Assembly: GCA_020638875.1 (NCBI GenBank)
Contig: JACKHS010000001.1
Coordinates: forward strand, 310,001-374,000
Reading direction: 5' to 3'
Length of the DNA: 64,000 nucleotides
Source of the DNA: Planctomycetota bacterium
Lineage (GTDB): Bacteria; Planctomycetota; UBA1135; GCA-002686595
Positions 8,794 through 21,888 of the stretch are shown here, piece by piece. The notes beneath the pieces are model-generated. The model was given only the letters and a program-made list of their open reading frames with translations, ran no database searches and was not told the origin of the DNA. Each line of letters starts with the position of its first letter. Position 1 is the stretch's first letter. A program made the position numbers and the translations under genes.

Positions 8794-9596
8794 GCCGCGC
8801 GCCGCGGCGCGTCCCGGTCGCGCTCGGACTGACGCTCGCGCTGGCCGCGTGCGCGGGCCCGCGCCCGTCCGCCGTGGCGCACGAGGACGGCTGGCAGGTG
8901 CTCGTGAAGTCGGTGCGGTTGCCCGCGAACCAGCCGTGGTACTCGCGCTTCGCCGAGCACACCTGGATCGACCTGCGACGCGGCGACACGGACGCGTGGT
9001 GGCGCGTCGAGGTGCTCAGCCGCAGCTCCGGCGTGCGCGTGATCGAGCTCGCGCCCGAGGGCGCCCGCGCGGACGCGCGCTGGGACCGCGACGTAGCGGT
9101 GCTCGCGTCGCTGCGCGGCGAGCGCGCGCGGGTGGCGGGCGAAGCGCTGCTCGCGGCCGCGCTCGAGCACCCCGACTTCGGCCAGCTCCAGACGACCGAG
9201 ATCGACAACGGCATCTTCAGCGCGACGGTCTCGGCCCCGCAGCGCGAGGGCTACGCCGCCTGGCCGGGGCCCAACAGCAACACGTTCGTCGCCGACCTGG
9301 TGGCGGCCACACCCGGCCTGGCGGTGCAGCTCGACCACAACGCGGTGGGCAAGGACTACGCCCGCGGGTTGCGCGCGGGGCGCACGACCGACGGGCTCGG
9401 GGTGGAGCTCGACAGCGACTACCTGGGCGCGGGGATCGGCCTGCGCCAGGGCGTCGAGCTGCACCTCCTGGGCCTGACGCTGGGCGTCGCGTTCTGGCCG
9501 CCGGCGCTCGAGCTCCCCTTCCTGCCCCGAGTGGGGATACACCCCGGTTGGACGAGCCTGGACGACACGCCTCCCTTGCGCGAAGTCCCGCGATGA
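8790..9596 (+). CDS. DUF3750-family lipoprotein
   Basis: 268 residues from a GTG start overlapping the transporter stop. The N-terminus is a lipoprotein signal with a lipobox ending LAACAG (Cys near residue 22), so it should be anchored to a membrane. The DUF3750 signature is visible as AWPGPNSNTFVADLVAATPG (about residues 150-170), preceded by the TTEIDNGIFSATV region. The family occurs in Gram-negative bacteria and its function is unknown. It ends about 55 bases before the histidine kinase, whose start has its own strong ribosome binding site. Confidence 0.75.
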   Translation: MSRAPRRVPVALGLTLALAACAGPRPSAVAHEDGWQVLVKSVRLPANQPWYSRFAEHTWIDLRRGDTDAWWRVEVLSRSSGVRVIELAPEGARADARWDRDVAVLASLRGERARVAGEALLAAALEHPDFGQLQTTEIDNGIFSATVSAPQREGYAAWPGPNSNTFVADLVAATPGLAVQLDHNAVGKDYARGLRAGRTTDGLGVELDSDYLGAGIGLRQGVELHLLGLTLGVAFWPPALELPFLPRVGIHPGWTSLDDTPPLREVPR

Positions 9597-9651
9597 CGGA
9601 TGTTCGAGATCCGGCCGGTGCCTGCGCGGCCCGTGCCCGGAAGGAGAGAAG

Positions 9652-11688
9652 ATGAGTTCGTCGCGCGAAGCCGCGGATCCGCCCATCGCCAGCTCGCGGC
9701 GCGGGACGGGCCCGGAGTCGCCCGGCGTGCTCGACCGCGCGCTCGACGAGTGGTCGGGCGCGAGCGGAGCGAGTACGGCCGGGCTTTGGTGGATCCAAGT
9801 CGACACGCCACGCCTGATCGCGGGGCGCGGCGAGGCGGCCGCGCTCGTGAGCGCCGTCGCCACGCACCCCGAGTGGCTCGCGGCCTGCACGGAACCGGGG
9901 CGCGGTACGCCCGCGCCGGGGGCCTGGGCGGGCTGGACCGAGGCCGAGCTCGGCACGTGTCGCCACGTCGTCGTGCTGCCCGGCGAGTGCGGCGGGCGGG
10001 CGGTGCTGCTGCTCACCGGGAGCGCCGCGGCCTCGCCCGCCGAGGACGCCGCGCTCGCGCGCCACGTCGACGCGCACGCGGAGGCGCTCGCGCGGGAGGC
10101 CGAGCTGGCGCACCTGCGGCGCGCCGTGCACGACTCGGACCAGGCCCTGGAGGCCGGGCGGCGCATCTTCTTCTCCGGCCTGGTCGTCGCCTTCTGCTGG
10201 CGCAACGACCCCGACTGGTCGGTCGAGTACGTCAGCCCCAACGTCCGCGAGGTGCTCGGCTACTCGGCCGAGGAGTGGCTGAGCGGGCACGTGCGTTACG
10301 CCGACATCGTGGAGCCGGCCGACCTCGCGCGCGTCGCCGGCGAGGTCGCCGACGCGTCGGAGCGCGGGCTCGAGAGCTTCACGCACGAGGACTACCGCGT
10401 CCGCCGCCGCGACGGCCAGCTGCGTTGGCTGTACGACCACACGTCGGTCCTGCGCGACGGCGAAGGGCGCGTCACGCACTACCTCGGCTACATCCTCGAC
10501 GTCACCGACCGCCGGCGCGCTGCCGAGGAGCGCCTGGCGCTCGAGGGCCAGATGCGTCACACGCAGAAGCTCGAGAGCCTGGGCGTGCTGACCGGCGGCC
10601 TCGCGCACGACTTCAACAACCTGCTCGTGGGCGTGCTGGGCAACGCGAACCTCGCGCTGGAGGAGGTCACCGCGGACTCGCCGCTGCACGGCTACCTGAG
10701 CTCGATCGACGTGGCCGCGCGGCGCGCCGCCGACCTCGTGCGCCAGATGCTCGCCTACTCGGGCAAGGGCCGCTTCCACGTCGAGCCCGTGGACCTGCGC
10801 CAGGTGATCGAGGAGATGACGCACCTGCTCGAGGCGGCCATCTCGAAGAAGGTCCTGCTGCGCTTCCAGTTCGACGACGCCGCGCCCGTCGTGACCGCCG
10901 ACGCGACGCAGATCCGTCAGGTGGTCATGAACCTGATCACGAACGCGTCCGACGCGATCGGCACGCGCAACGGCCTCGTCACGGTGCGCACGGGCGTGCG
11001 GCAGTGTACGGCGGAGTTCCTCGCCAGCGCGCTGCTCCCCGCGGCCGATCAGGCCGGCAGCTACGCCTTCCTCGAGGTGACCGACACGGGCAGCGGGATG
11101 GACCGCGAGACGCAGGGGCGCATCTTCGATCCGTTCTTCACGACCAAGTTCGCGGGCCGCGGCCTGGGCCTCTCCGCCGTCCAGGGCATCGTGCGCGGTC
11201 ATGCCGGCGCGTTGTTCCTGCGCTCGAGCCGCGGCGCGGGCACCACCTTCCGCCTCTACTTCCCGCTGCGCACCGAGGACCCGGCGGCGACCGACGGCGA
11301 GGCGCCGACGACGCCGCGCCGGCGCGCGGTGCTGCTCGTCGACGACGAGGAGTCGGTGCGCGACGTGGCGCGCAAGATGCTCGAGTCCCTCGGGCTCGAG
11401 GTCGTCGAAGCGCGCGACGGCTCGGAGGCGCTGGACGTCTTCAACGCCGCGCCGCTGCGCTTCGACCTCGCGCTGATCGACCTCACCATGCCCAACATGG
11501 GCGGCGAGGAGTGCCTGCGCGAGCTGCGCCGCGTGCGCCCCGACCTGCGCGTCGTGCTCTCGAGCGGCTACACCGAGGAAGAAGCGCTCCACCTGCGCGG
11601 CGAGGAGGAGAGCACGGGCTTCCTGCAGAAGCCCTACGACACGGCGCAACTGCGGGCGGTGGTCGCGCGCCTGATCGAGGTCCTGTGA
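9652..11688 (+). CDS. Hybrid histidine kinase (GAF-like, PAS, HisKA, HATPase, receiver)
   Basis: 678 residues; ATG 9652 follows AAGGAG at 9641-9646, one of the best ribosome binding sites in the window. Residues 40-150 look GAF-like. A PAS domain spans about 175-290 (ENDPDW-like CWRNDPDWSVEYVSPNV and GYSAEEW). HisKA carries H319 in GLAHDFNNLL, the HATPase domain has the N-box around N427/N431, the DTGSGMD G1 box at 478-484 and GRGLGLSAV. A C-terminal receiver has the acidic pair D564/D565, phospho-acceptor D610 and K660. There is no transmembrane segment, so it senses a cytoplasmic signal. No partner regulator is adjacent; the stop overlaps recO as GTGA. Confidence 0.93.
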   Translation: MSSSREAADPPIASSRRGTGPESPGVLDRALDEWSGASGASTAGLWWIQVDTPRLIAGRGEAAALVSAVATHPEWLAACTEPGRGTPAPGAWAGWTEAELGTCRHVVVLPGECGGRAVLLLTGSAAASPAEDAALARHVDAHAEALAREAELAHLRRAVHDSDQALEAGRRIFFSGLVVAFCWRNDPDWSVEYVSPNVREVLGYSAEEWLSGHVRYADIVEPADLARVAGEVADASERGLESFTHEDYRVRRRDGQLRWLYDHTSVLRDGEGRVTHYLGYILDVTDRRRAAEERLALEGQMRHTQKLESLGVLTGGLAHDFNNLLVGVLGNANLALEEVTADSPLHGYLSSIDVAARRAADLVRQMLAYSGKGRFHVEPVDLRQVIEEMTHLLEAAISKKVLLRFQFDDAAPVVTADATQIRQVVMNLITNASDAIGTRNGLVTVRTGVRQCTAEFLASALLPAADQAGSYAFLEVTDTGSGMDRETQGRIFDPFFTTKFAGRGLGLSAVQGIVRGHAGALFLRSSRGAGTTFRLYFPLRTEDPAATDGEAPTTPRRRAVLLVDDEESVRDVARKMLESLGLEVVEARDGSEALDVFNAAPLRFDLALIDLTMPNMGGEECLRELRRVRPDLRVVLSSGYTEEEALHLRGEEESTGFLQKPYDTAQLRAVVARLIEVL

Positions 11689-12521
11689 GCGCGACGCGTG
11701 GCGGCGCGCGCCGCAAGGACCGCGCCCTCGTGCTGCGGCGCTTCCGCTACTCCGAGTCCTCGCTCGTCGTCCACGTGCTCGCGCGCGAGCACGGCCGCGT
11801 GGCGCTGCTCGCGCGCGGCGCGTTCCGCCCGCGCTCGCGCTTCTTCGCGGTACTCGACCTCTTCGACGAGCTGCAGCTCGAGTGGACCGCCCGCCGCGGC
11901 CAGCTCGAGGACCTCGTCGCCGGCGAGCTCGTCGTGCGCCGCCGCGGCGTGACGCGCGACCTCGACGCCTACGCCGCGGGGCTCTCGATGCTCGAGCTCA
12001 CGCACCTCGGCTCGCGCCCGGCCCACGCCGAGCCCGAGCTGTTCGACGAGCTCACGCGCGGGCTCGACCGCCTGCACGCGCGCGGCTGCGGCAGCGGCCC
12101 GCCGGCCGACGCGGCGCGCGTGGCCTTCGAGTTGGCCTTCCTGCGCCTGCACGGCCTGGCGCCGGCGCTGACCTCCTGCGCGGCCTGCGGCGGCGCGGCG
12201 CTGCCGCTGGAGGGCGGCGCCGCGGGCCACCGGGCCTGGTTCTCGGCGGGCGCCGGCGGCCGCCTCTGCCACGCCTGCGCGACCGAGGCGCGCGCCGCGG
12301 GGCGCCGCGTGGGCACCTTGCCCTTGGATGTGCTGGCCGCCGCGGACAGAATGGTCGCCGCCGAGGAGCACGGCGCGCCCCTGCCCGAGGTCCCGCCCGC
12401 GCGCCTCGAGCGCGTGCGCGACTTCGTCGAGCGCTTCCTCGACTACCACCTCGAGACCCGGCCGCGCAGCCACCGCCGCTTCCTCGAGCACGAGAACCGC
12501 AACGCCCCCACGCCGCGATGA
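11685..12521 (+). CDS. recO: DNA repair protein RecO
   Basis: 278 residues from GTG 11685, overlapping the kinase stop. RecO works with RecF and RecR to load RecA on SSB-coated gapped DNA. The N-terminal OB-fold is recognisable (RALVLRRFRYSESSLVVHVL, then GRVALLARGAFRPRSRF), followed by the helical domain. A four-cysteine zinc site is present: CAAC near residue 165 and CHAC near residue 195. Length is close to the usual 240-280. It overlaps the next lipoprotein gene by ATGA. The cotranscription with a sensor kinase is unusual and may simply reflect dense packing. Confidence 0.88.
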   Translation: MSATRGGARRKDRALVLRRFRYSESSLVVHVLAREHGRVALLARGAFRPRSRFFAVLDLFDELQLEWTARRGQLEDLVAGELVVRRRGVTRDLDAYAAGLSMLELTHLGSRPAHAEPELFDELTRGLDRLHARGCGSGPPADAARVAFELAFLRLHGLAPALTSCAACGGAALPLEGGAAGHRAWFSAGAGGRLCHACATEARAAGRRVGTLPLDVLAAADRMVAAEEHGAPLPEVPPARLERVRDFVERFLDYHLETRPRSHRRFLEHENRNAPTPR

Positions 12522-13579
12522 CGAAGGCCCTGCTCCCGCTCCTCCTCCTGCTGTGCGCCGGAGTCGCGAGCTGCAGCACCAGCAAGATCCACCGCACGCC
12601 CGGCGTGCCCGCCTCGATCGAGCCCGAGCAGGTGCCGGCCGCGATCGAGAGCGCCGAGCGCGCGCTGGCCGACGGCCGCTCGCAGGAGGCGCTCGACTGG
12701 ATGCGCGCCGCGTCCGACCTGCGCCAGCTCCCCACCGCGCAGCGCGAGCGCGTGCAGAGCCTGCTCGAGCGCTCGGCCGACGCCTTCATCGCCGAGCTCG
12801 GTCAGGAGGACCGCGACCCCGACGTGCTGGCCGACGTGCTCGACCTCGGCCTGCCGCGGCAGCTCGCCGTGACCGGCGCGATCCGCGCCGCGGAGATGTA
12901 CGTCGCGCGCGGCGAGTACGTCGAGGCCAAGGAGCTGATCGTCGAGGTCGACAAGCAGTACCCCACTCACCACCTGCGCCCCGAGGCCGGGCGCCTGCTG
13001 GTCGAGGCCGGGCTGCGCCTGTCCGAGGACGACTCAGGCTGGTGGATCTTCAACAGCCGCGACGACGCCTACTCGACCCTCGAGTACTGCGCGATCCAGT
13101 ACCCCGGCGTGGTCGGCGGCGACCTCGTGCTGCGGCGCCTCGCCGAGATGTACGAGGAGGACGAGAAGTGGGCCGACGCGATCGACCGCCACGAGGAGCT
13201 GGTGCAGAGCTACCCGCGCTCCCCGCTGGTGCCGTTCAGCCTGGCGCGCATCCCCCACCTGCGCCTCGCGAGCATCGAGCGGCCCGAGTACGACCGCAAC
13301 GCGCTGGTGCAGGCGCGCGCGGAGCTCAGCGAGTGGCTGGAGACCTTCCCCGGCCAGGAGGCCGAGCCCGAGGTGCGCGCCGACCTGGCCGAGGCCGCGC
13401 GGCGCCTCGCCAAGAGCGACCTCGGCATCGCGCGCTTCTACCGCACCGTCGACGTGCCCTACGGCCAGGCCTGGCACGCGCGCCGCGCGCTGGCCGAGGC
13501 CGAGGCCGCGGGCGACGAGAGCGCCGCTGCGCGGGCGCGCGGGCTGCTCGACGACGTGCCCGAGGAAGCGCGTCCGTGA
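12518..13579 (+). CDS. BamD-like tetratricopeptide outer-membrane lipoprotein
   Basis: 353 residues; ATG 12518 overlaps the recO TGA. The N-terminus is a lipoprotein signal with lipobox VASC (Cys19). Tetratricopeptide-like helical pairs follow, for example AEMYVARGEYVEAKELIVEV and LRRLAEMYEEDEKWADAIDR, in the order typical of YfiO/BamD-type lipoproteins that hold the BAM complex for outer-membrane protein insertion. The neighbouring lptE supports an outer-membrane assembly role. BamD itself is usually about 245 residues, so this is a longer relative and a general TPR lipoprotein cannot be excluded. Confidence 0.68.
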   Translation: MTKALLPLLLLLCAGVASCSTSKIHRTPGVPASIEPEQVPAAIESAERALADGRSQEALDWMRAASDLRQLPTAQRERVQSLLERSADAFIAELGQEDRDPDVLADVLDLGLPRQLAVTGAIRAAEMYVARGEYVEAKELIVEVDKQYPTHHLRPEAGRLLVEAGLRLSEDDSGWWIFNSRDDAYSTLEYCAIQYPGVVGGDLVLRRLAEMYEEDEKWADAIDRHEELVQSYPRSPLVPFSLARIPHLRLASIERPEYDRNALVQARAELSEWLETFPGQEAEPEVRADLAEAARRLAKSDLGIARFYRTVDVPYGQAWHARRALAEAEAAGDESAAARARGLLDDVPEEARP

Positions 13580-14136
13580 GCCTGCGCGCGGCCCTCGCCG
13601 CGGCGCTGCTCGGGCTCGGCGCGAGCGGCTGCGGCTACAGTTCGCAACTGCGGCTGCCGGCGCCGCACCACAGCGTGGGCGTCGAGGTCTTCGGCAACGA
13701 CAGCCCCGCGCCCGAGCTCGAACGCAGCCTGTACGCCGCGCTCGACGACGCCGTGGCGACCATGGTCTCGGCCGAGCTGCGCGCGCCGGACGCGGCCGAC
13801 GTGGTCGTGCGCGGGCGCATCGTCGACTACTGGCGGCTCGCGGGCGTCTTCGGGACCGGCGGACAGCTCCAGGAGAGCGGCGTGACCCTGCACGTCGTGG
13901 CCTGGCTGCTCGACCGCGAGACGGGGCAGCGCCTGGGCGCGGAGGTCGAGAGCGTGCGCGAGGTGCGCTACGCCGTGGGCGTGGGCGCGGGCGCGGGCGA
14001 GGACGCGGCGCGCGAGCTGGCGCTGCGCACGCTGGCGCAGGAGCTGGTGCTCGAGCTCTTCTCCGAGGCCAACCTGTCGCTCGAGGAGGGCGCCGAGCCC
14101 GCCCTGCGCGACGAGGCCCCGGACGTCGGCCTGTAA
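13576..14136 (+). CDS. lptE: LptE-like lipopolysaccharide assembly lipoprotein
   Basis: 186 residues from GTG 13576 overlapping the upstream TGA. It has a short lipoprotein signal with lipobox ASGCG followed by YSSQLRLPAPHHSVGVEVFG and a central VVRGRIVDYWRL segment, which matches the LptE fold (signal Cys, then a beta sheet reading V.V..F.N.....). LptE plugs the LptD barrel that inserts lipopolysaccharide in the outer leaflet. Its presence implies an outer membrane. lptD is not in the window. This is the last gene of the run that began with the CNNM transporter. Confidence 0.75.
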   Translation: MSLRAALAAALLGLGASGCGYSSQLRLPAPHHSVGVEVFGNDSPAPELERSLYAALDDAVATMVSAELRAPDAADVVVRGRIVDYWRLAGVFGTGGQLQESGVTLHVVAWLLDRETGQRLGAEVESVREVRYAVGVGAGAGEDAARELALRTLAQELVLELFSEANLSLEEGAEPALRDEAPDVGL

Positions 14137-14292
14137 CCCGCGACGCCCGCGCGAGCGCCGCGCGCATCTTCGCGGCCGCGCGGGTCCCTGGCGGACCGCC
14201 CGCGGCGTACCCAGGGCCGCCCCGTGCGACGCTCGGCGCGCGCGGCGGCGGCATCCCCGGCGCTCCAGGGCTGTTTCAGCTCCTGGACTTGC

Positions 14293-14298
14293 TCTAAT
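14293..14298 (+). promoter_or_regulatory. Candidate -10 element upstream of ftsH
   Basis: TCTAAT matches the sigma-70 -10 consensus at five of six positions and sits about 60 bases before the ftsH start, in the only AT-richer patch of the 221-base gap after lptE. No convincing -35 was found at 16-18 bases upstream (CTGTTT is the nearest), so this is weak. Confidence 0.35.
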
Positions 14299-14357
14299 AG
14301 ACGGTCCGCCGGCCCCCCGCCATCCAGGCGCCGGGCCCTCCAGACGATAGCAGCAGC

Positions 14358-17002
<2,645 letters not shown>

Positions 17003-17003
<1 letters not shown>

Positions 17004-17812
17004 TGGGCGTCGTCAACGTGACGCCCGACTCGTTCTCCGACGGCGGCCGCTTCGACGGCGCCGCGGCGCGGTGGCGCACGGCGTCGCGCCTCGCCCGCGA
17101 GGGCGCGCGCTGGCTCGACGTCGGCGGCGAGTCCACGCGCCCCGGCGCCGCGGAGGTGAGCGCCGCGGAGGAGCTCGCGCGCGTGCTGCCCGTCGTGGAG
17201 GGCCTCGCGGCCGCCGACGTCGCGCTCGTCTCGGTCGACACGCGCAAGGCCGCCGTGGCGCGCGCGGCGACCGCGGCCGGCGCCCGCATGGTCAACGACG
17301 TCGGCGCGGGCCTCGACGACCCCGAGATGCTGGCCGCGGTGGCCGAGAGCGGCGCCGACTACTGCCTGATGCACCGCCAGGGCACGATCCGCGACATGCA
17401 GCGCGCGCCGCGCTACGCCGACGTCGTGGCCGAGGTCACAGAGTTCCTGCGCGCGCGGGTCGCCGCCTGCCTGGCGGCCGGCATCGCGCGCGAGCGCCTG
17501 TGGCTCGACCCGGGCATCGGCTTCGGCAAGACGCTCGAGCACAACCTCGCGCTCCTGCGCCGGCTGCGCGAGCTGCGCTCCCTGGGCCTGCCGCTGCTGC
17601 TCGGCGTGTCGCGCAAGTCGTTCATCGGTCAGGTCGCCGCAGCGACCGGCGGCGGCAGCTTCGCCGCGCACGCGCCCGACCAGCGCCTCGGCGGAACGGC
17701 CGCGGCAATCTCCTTTTGCGTGGGCGCCGGCGCAAAGGTACTAAGAGTGCACGACGTGGCGGTGATGGCCGAAGCCGCCGCAGTCGCCCACGCCCTCGCG
17801 CACCCCGTCTGA
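17003..17812 (+). CDS. folP: Dihydropteroate synthase
   Basis: 269 residues from ATG 17003. The enzyme condenses p-aminobenzoate with dihydropterin pyrophosphate to make dihydropteroate in folate synthesis. Family motifs: MGVVNVTPDSFSDGG at the start, DVGGESTRPGA, SVDTRKAAVA, NDVGAG, LDPGIGFGKTLEHN, GVSRKSFIG and the final RVHDVA. The true start is probably upstream: an N-terminal extension reading VRLAFRAE, GWSAAELGDTLAVERGA, ALAARAAEAP, ELAGLDAA and GYLATAPRP can be assembled from 16800-17000, but it is split over all three frames. The stop shares one base with the next ATG (TGATG). Confidence 0.92.
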
Positions 17813-19746
17813 TGCCCGTCGACCAGACCGCCAAGTGGATCCTCCAGGTCGCGATCCTCGCGACGGGCATCTACGTGTTCCTGCGCTTCCTGCGCACGAC
17901 GCGCGGCGGCGGCCTGATCCGCGGCCTGGTCTTCGCGTTCATCTTCGGCGCGGTCGGCCTGATCGGCCTGGCCGAGTCGCTCGAGCTGCAGGAGCTGCTG
18001 CACATCATCGAGGGCTTCACGCCGTACCTGGCGGTGATCCTCGTGATCCTGTTCCACCCCGAGCTGCGCCGCGCGATGGCGCGCCTCGGCCAGCAGAACC
18101 GCTTCGCGAAGCTGTTCAGCAAGCGCGGCAAGGGCACCCTCGGCGAGGTTGCGCAGGCCGCGATCGCGATGGCGGCGCGGCGCCACGGCGCGCTGATCGC
18201 CTTCCAGCGCGAGACGCCGCTCGACGCGTGGACGGCCAACGCCGCGCGCATCGACGCCGAGGTGTCGAAGCTGCTGCTCGAGAGCATCTTCCACCCCGGG
18301 AGCGCGCTGCACGACGGCGCGGTCGTGATCGACGGCGAGCGCGTGGTCGCGGCAGCCTGCCTGTTCCCGCTGACCGAGAACATCGAGATCAGCAAGTCGA
18401 CCGGCACGCGTCACCGCGCCGCGCTCGGCCTGACGGAGGAGAGCGACGCGGTCGCGCTGTGCGTCTCGGAGGAGACCGGCGCCATCTCGATCTGCGCGGC
18501 GGGCCGCATGGAGCGCGACATCCCGGCGGCCGAGCTCGAGGCCCGCATGCGCGCGCACCTGGGCCTGCCCGAGCTCAACGAGGAGGGCCAGGTCACGCAC
18601 CTCGCCAAGAGCCGCGGCTCCAGCATCGTCTCGTGGATCGTCGCGCTGTTCACGCAGGACCTCGTCCGCAAGCTGGCGGCCATCGCGCTCGCCGGCGTGC
18701 TGCTCTACCGCGCGCACGGCGACATCGTGCTCGACACGACGCTGCCCGTGCAGGTGCGCGAGCGCGCGCCCGGCCGCGGCGCGGAGCCCAGCCCGGGCTT
18801 CGTCGACGTGATCATGCCCGACGAGAACCACCACCTCGTCTCCGCCACGCGCACGATGAAGCTGCACGTGTCCGGCACGCGCGACGACATCGAGAAGCTC
18901 GGCGGCTCGCTCGGCGGCGTGGTGCGCCTGCAGGGCACGCTGCCGGCGGGGCCGTTCGACCTCTCGACGAACGACGTGAGCTGGTCGAGCGGCGCGGGCA
19001 ACCTCAAGCTGCGCTGGGAGGACGACCGCCCGCCGCGCCTCGAGCTGCAGGCCTACGGCAGCCTGACGCACGCGCTCTCCCCCGCCGACGTGGAGGTCGA
19101 CCTCTCCGGCCGCGACCACCACTACGAGGCGCGCGTCGACGAGCTGTCCTTCGAGCCGACCTCGGTCGAGCTGCGCGGCCCGCGCGACGCCCTGGCCGAG
19201 GTCGAGGCCGGCACGCTGCCCTTCCGCCTCGAGCCGCTGCGCGTCACGGCCAAGGACACCAGCGCCAAGCGCGTGCAGTTGCGCCTGCACCCCTCGCTCG
19301 CCGAGCGCGGCATCTCGCTCGCCGACGTCGAGACGGTGAGCGTCGTGCTGCCGATCGAGCCCACCACCTACCAGCTCCCCAACGTCGAGCGCGACGTGGT
19401 CGTGCGCAACCTCGACGCGAACTCGGACGTCGACCCCGAGGCCTGGACGCTGCAGCAGTCCGACCAGCGCCGTCAGTTCAAGGTCCGCGCGACGGGCCTG
19501 TTCGACACGCAGCCCGACTCGGAGGCCTTCAAGCAGCAGCGCAGCGCGCTCCTGCGCCACATCGAGGAGAACCTGCGCGTGTTCGCCGACGTGTCCGAGC
19601 TCGAGGAGAACGGCAAGTCCGTGCCGCTGCGCTGGATGTTGACCGACGACTGGCGCAAGAAGGTCTTCGGCGCCGACGACGTCCCGGGCGTGCTGGAGAT
19701 CGAGCCGGTCGGCGAGCCGCGCGTCATCTTGAAGGAGAAGCCCTGA
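17812..19746 (+). CDS. Diadenylate cyclase (CdaA) fused to a YbbR-domain regulator
   Basis: 644 residues. Residues 8-80 hold three membrane spans as in CdaA. The diadenylate cyclase domain (about 85-265) has the catalytic motifs DGA (168-170) in LHDGAVVIDG and RHR (200-202) in TGTRHRAALG, so it should make cyclic di-AMP from ATP. A fourth hydrophobic segment (about 285-300) begins a second part that looks like an intact YbbR/CdaR protein: one N-terminal span and extracytoplasmic beta-rich YbbR repeats to the end. In many bacteria cdaA and cdaR are separate neighbouring genes followed by glmM; here they are one polypeptide, still followed by glmM after 17 bases. This gives a fixed 1:1 enzyme and regulator. 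Confidence 0.9.
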   Translation: MPVDQTAKWILQVAILATGIYVFLRFLRTTRGGGLIRGLVFAFIFGAVGLIGLAESLELQELLHIIEGFTPYLAVILVILFHPELRRAMARLGQQNRFAKLFSKRGKGTLGEVAQAAIAMAARRHGALIAFQRETPLDAWTANAARIDAEVSKLLLESIFHPGSALHDGAVVIDGERVVAAACLFPLTENIEISKSTGTRHRAALGLTEESDAVALCVSEETGAISICAAGRMERDIPAAELEARMRAHLGLPELNEEGQVTHLAKSRGSSIVSWIVALFTQDLVRKLAAIALAGVLLYRAHGDIVLDTTLPVQVRERAPGRGAEPSPGFVDVIMPDENHHLVSATRTMKLHVSGTRDDIEKLGGSLGGVVRLQGTLPAGPFDLSTNDVSWSSGAGNLKLRWEDDRPPRLELQAYGSLTHALSPADVEVDLSGRDHHYEARVDELSFEPTSVELRGPRDALAEVEAGTLPFRLEPLRVTAKDTSAKRVQLRLHPSLAERGISLADVETVSVVLPIEPTTYQLPNVERDVVVRNLDANSDVDPEAWTLQQSDQRRQFKVRATGLFDTQPDSEAFKQQRSALLRHIEENLRVFADVSELEENGKSVPLRWMLTDDWRKKVFGADDVPGVLEIEPVGEPRVILKEKP

Positions 19747-19763
19747 GCGGGGGCGCACGCACC

Positions 19764-21116
<1,353 letters not shown>

Positions 21117-21123
21117 GGCGCGC

Positions 21124-21792
21124 ATGATCGAGGTCGCGCTCGAGACGTCCACGCGCGGCGCGTCCGTCGCCGCGCGCACGCCGCGCGGTCTGCTCGAAGT
21201 CGCGCTCGAGGCCGACACCGCGCACGCGAGCACGCTGCTCCCCCGCCTCGCCGAGCTGCTCGAGCGCCTCGACGCGACGCCGCGCGAGGTGGGCGCGGTC
21301 TACGTCGGGCTCGGCCCGGGTTCGTACACCGGCCTACGCGTCGGCGTCGCGACGGCGCTCGGGCTCGCGCGCGGCGCGGCCGCGGTCCTGCGCGGCGAGG
21401 CTTCGGCCGAGGTGCTGCTCGCGCGCGAGCTGGCCCCCGGCGAGGAGGGCGTGTTCCTGATCGACGCGCGGCAGGAGGAGCTCTACTTCGCGCGCTACCG
21501 CCGCGAGGGCGGCGAACTCGTCACGCTGCGCGCGCCGTGCGTGCTGCGCGCCGAGGACGTGCGCGCCGAGCTCGCGCGCGACGGCGCGCGCGTGTTCGCG
21601 GACGCGACCGCGGCCGACGCCGCCGGGCTGGACGCGGCGACGCGTGCGCGCCTGGTGCTCGACGCGCGGCCGAGCGCGGCGGCGCTGCTCGAACTCGCGG
21701 GGGCGCGCCTGGCGCGCGAGGGCGCGCACGCGGCCGACGCCGTGCAGCCGCTCTACCTGCGCGACTTCCGCGCCAAGCAGCGTCGTCGCTGA
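21124..21792 (+). CDS. tsaB: tRNA threonylcarbamoyladenosine biosynthesis protein TsaB
   Basis: 222 residues. TsaB is the inactive ASKHA-fold partner of TsaD in the t6A37 modification of ANN-decoding tRNAs. The start MIEVALETSTRGASVA and the signature GLGPGSYTGLRVGVATALGL (about 62-81) are characteristic; the C-terminus is more variable and ends QPLYLRDFRAKQ, also typical. It ends the ftsH-folP-cdaA-glmM run and is followed by tandem repeats and a strong terminator hairpin. Confidence 0.92.
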   Translation: MIEVALETSTRGASVAARTPRGLLEVALEADTAHASTLLPRLAELLERLDATPREVGAVYVGLGPGSYTGLRVGVATALGLARGAAAVLRGEASAEVLLARELAPGEEGVFLIDARQEELYFARYRREGGELVTLRAPCVLRAEDVRAELARDGARVFADATAADAAGLDAATRARLVLDARPSAAALLELAGARLAREGAHAADAVQPLYLRDFRAKQRRR

Positions 21793-21804
21793 GCGCGCGG
21801 GCGC

Positions 21805-21882
21805 GGCTCGGCGCTGCCGCGCGGATTCTCGGGTCGGCGCTGCCGCGCGAATCCGCGGCTCGGCGCTACCGCGCGGGGGAAA
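21805..21882. repeat. Three tandem 26-base repeats
   Basis: Three adjacent 26-base units start at 21805, 21831 and 21857. Each begins GGNTCGGCGCTNCCGCGCG, and the last seven bases differ between units. Units 1 and 2 also contribute an inverted pair (GCGGATT and AATCCGC). They lie between the tsaB stop and the terminator hairpin. They may form alternative stems or be a small expandable repeat. Confidence 0.75.
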
Positions 21883-21888
21883 CGGGGA

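Noticed and set aside
21805..21882. CRISPR array
   Set aside because: Units are directly adjacent with no spacers and only three in number.
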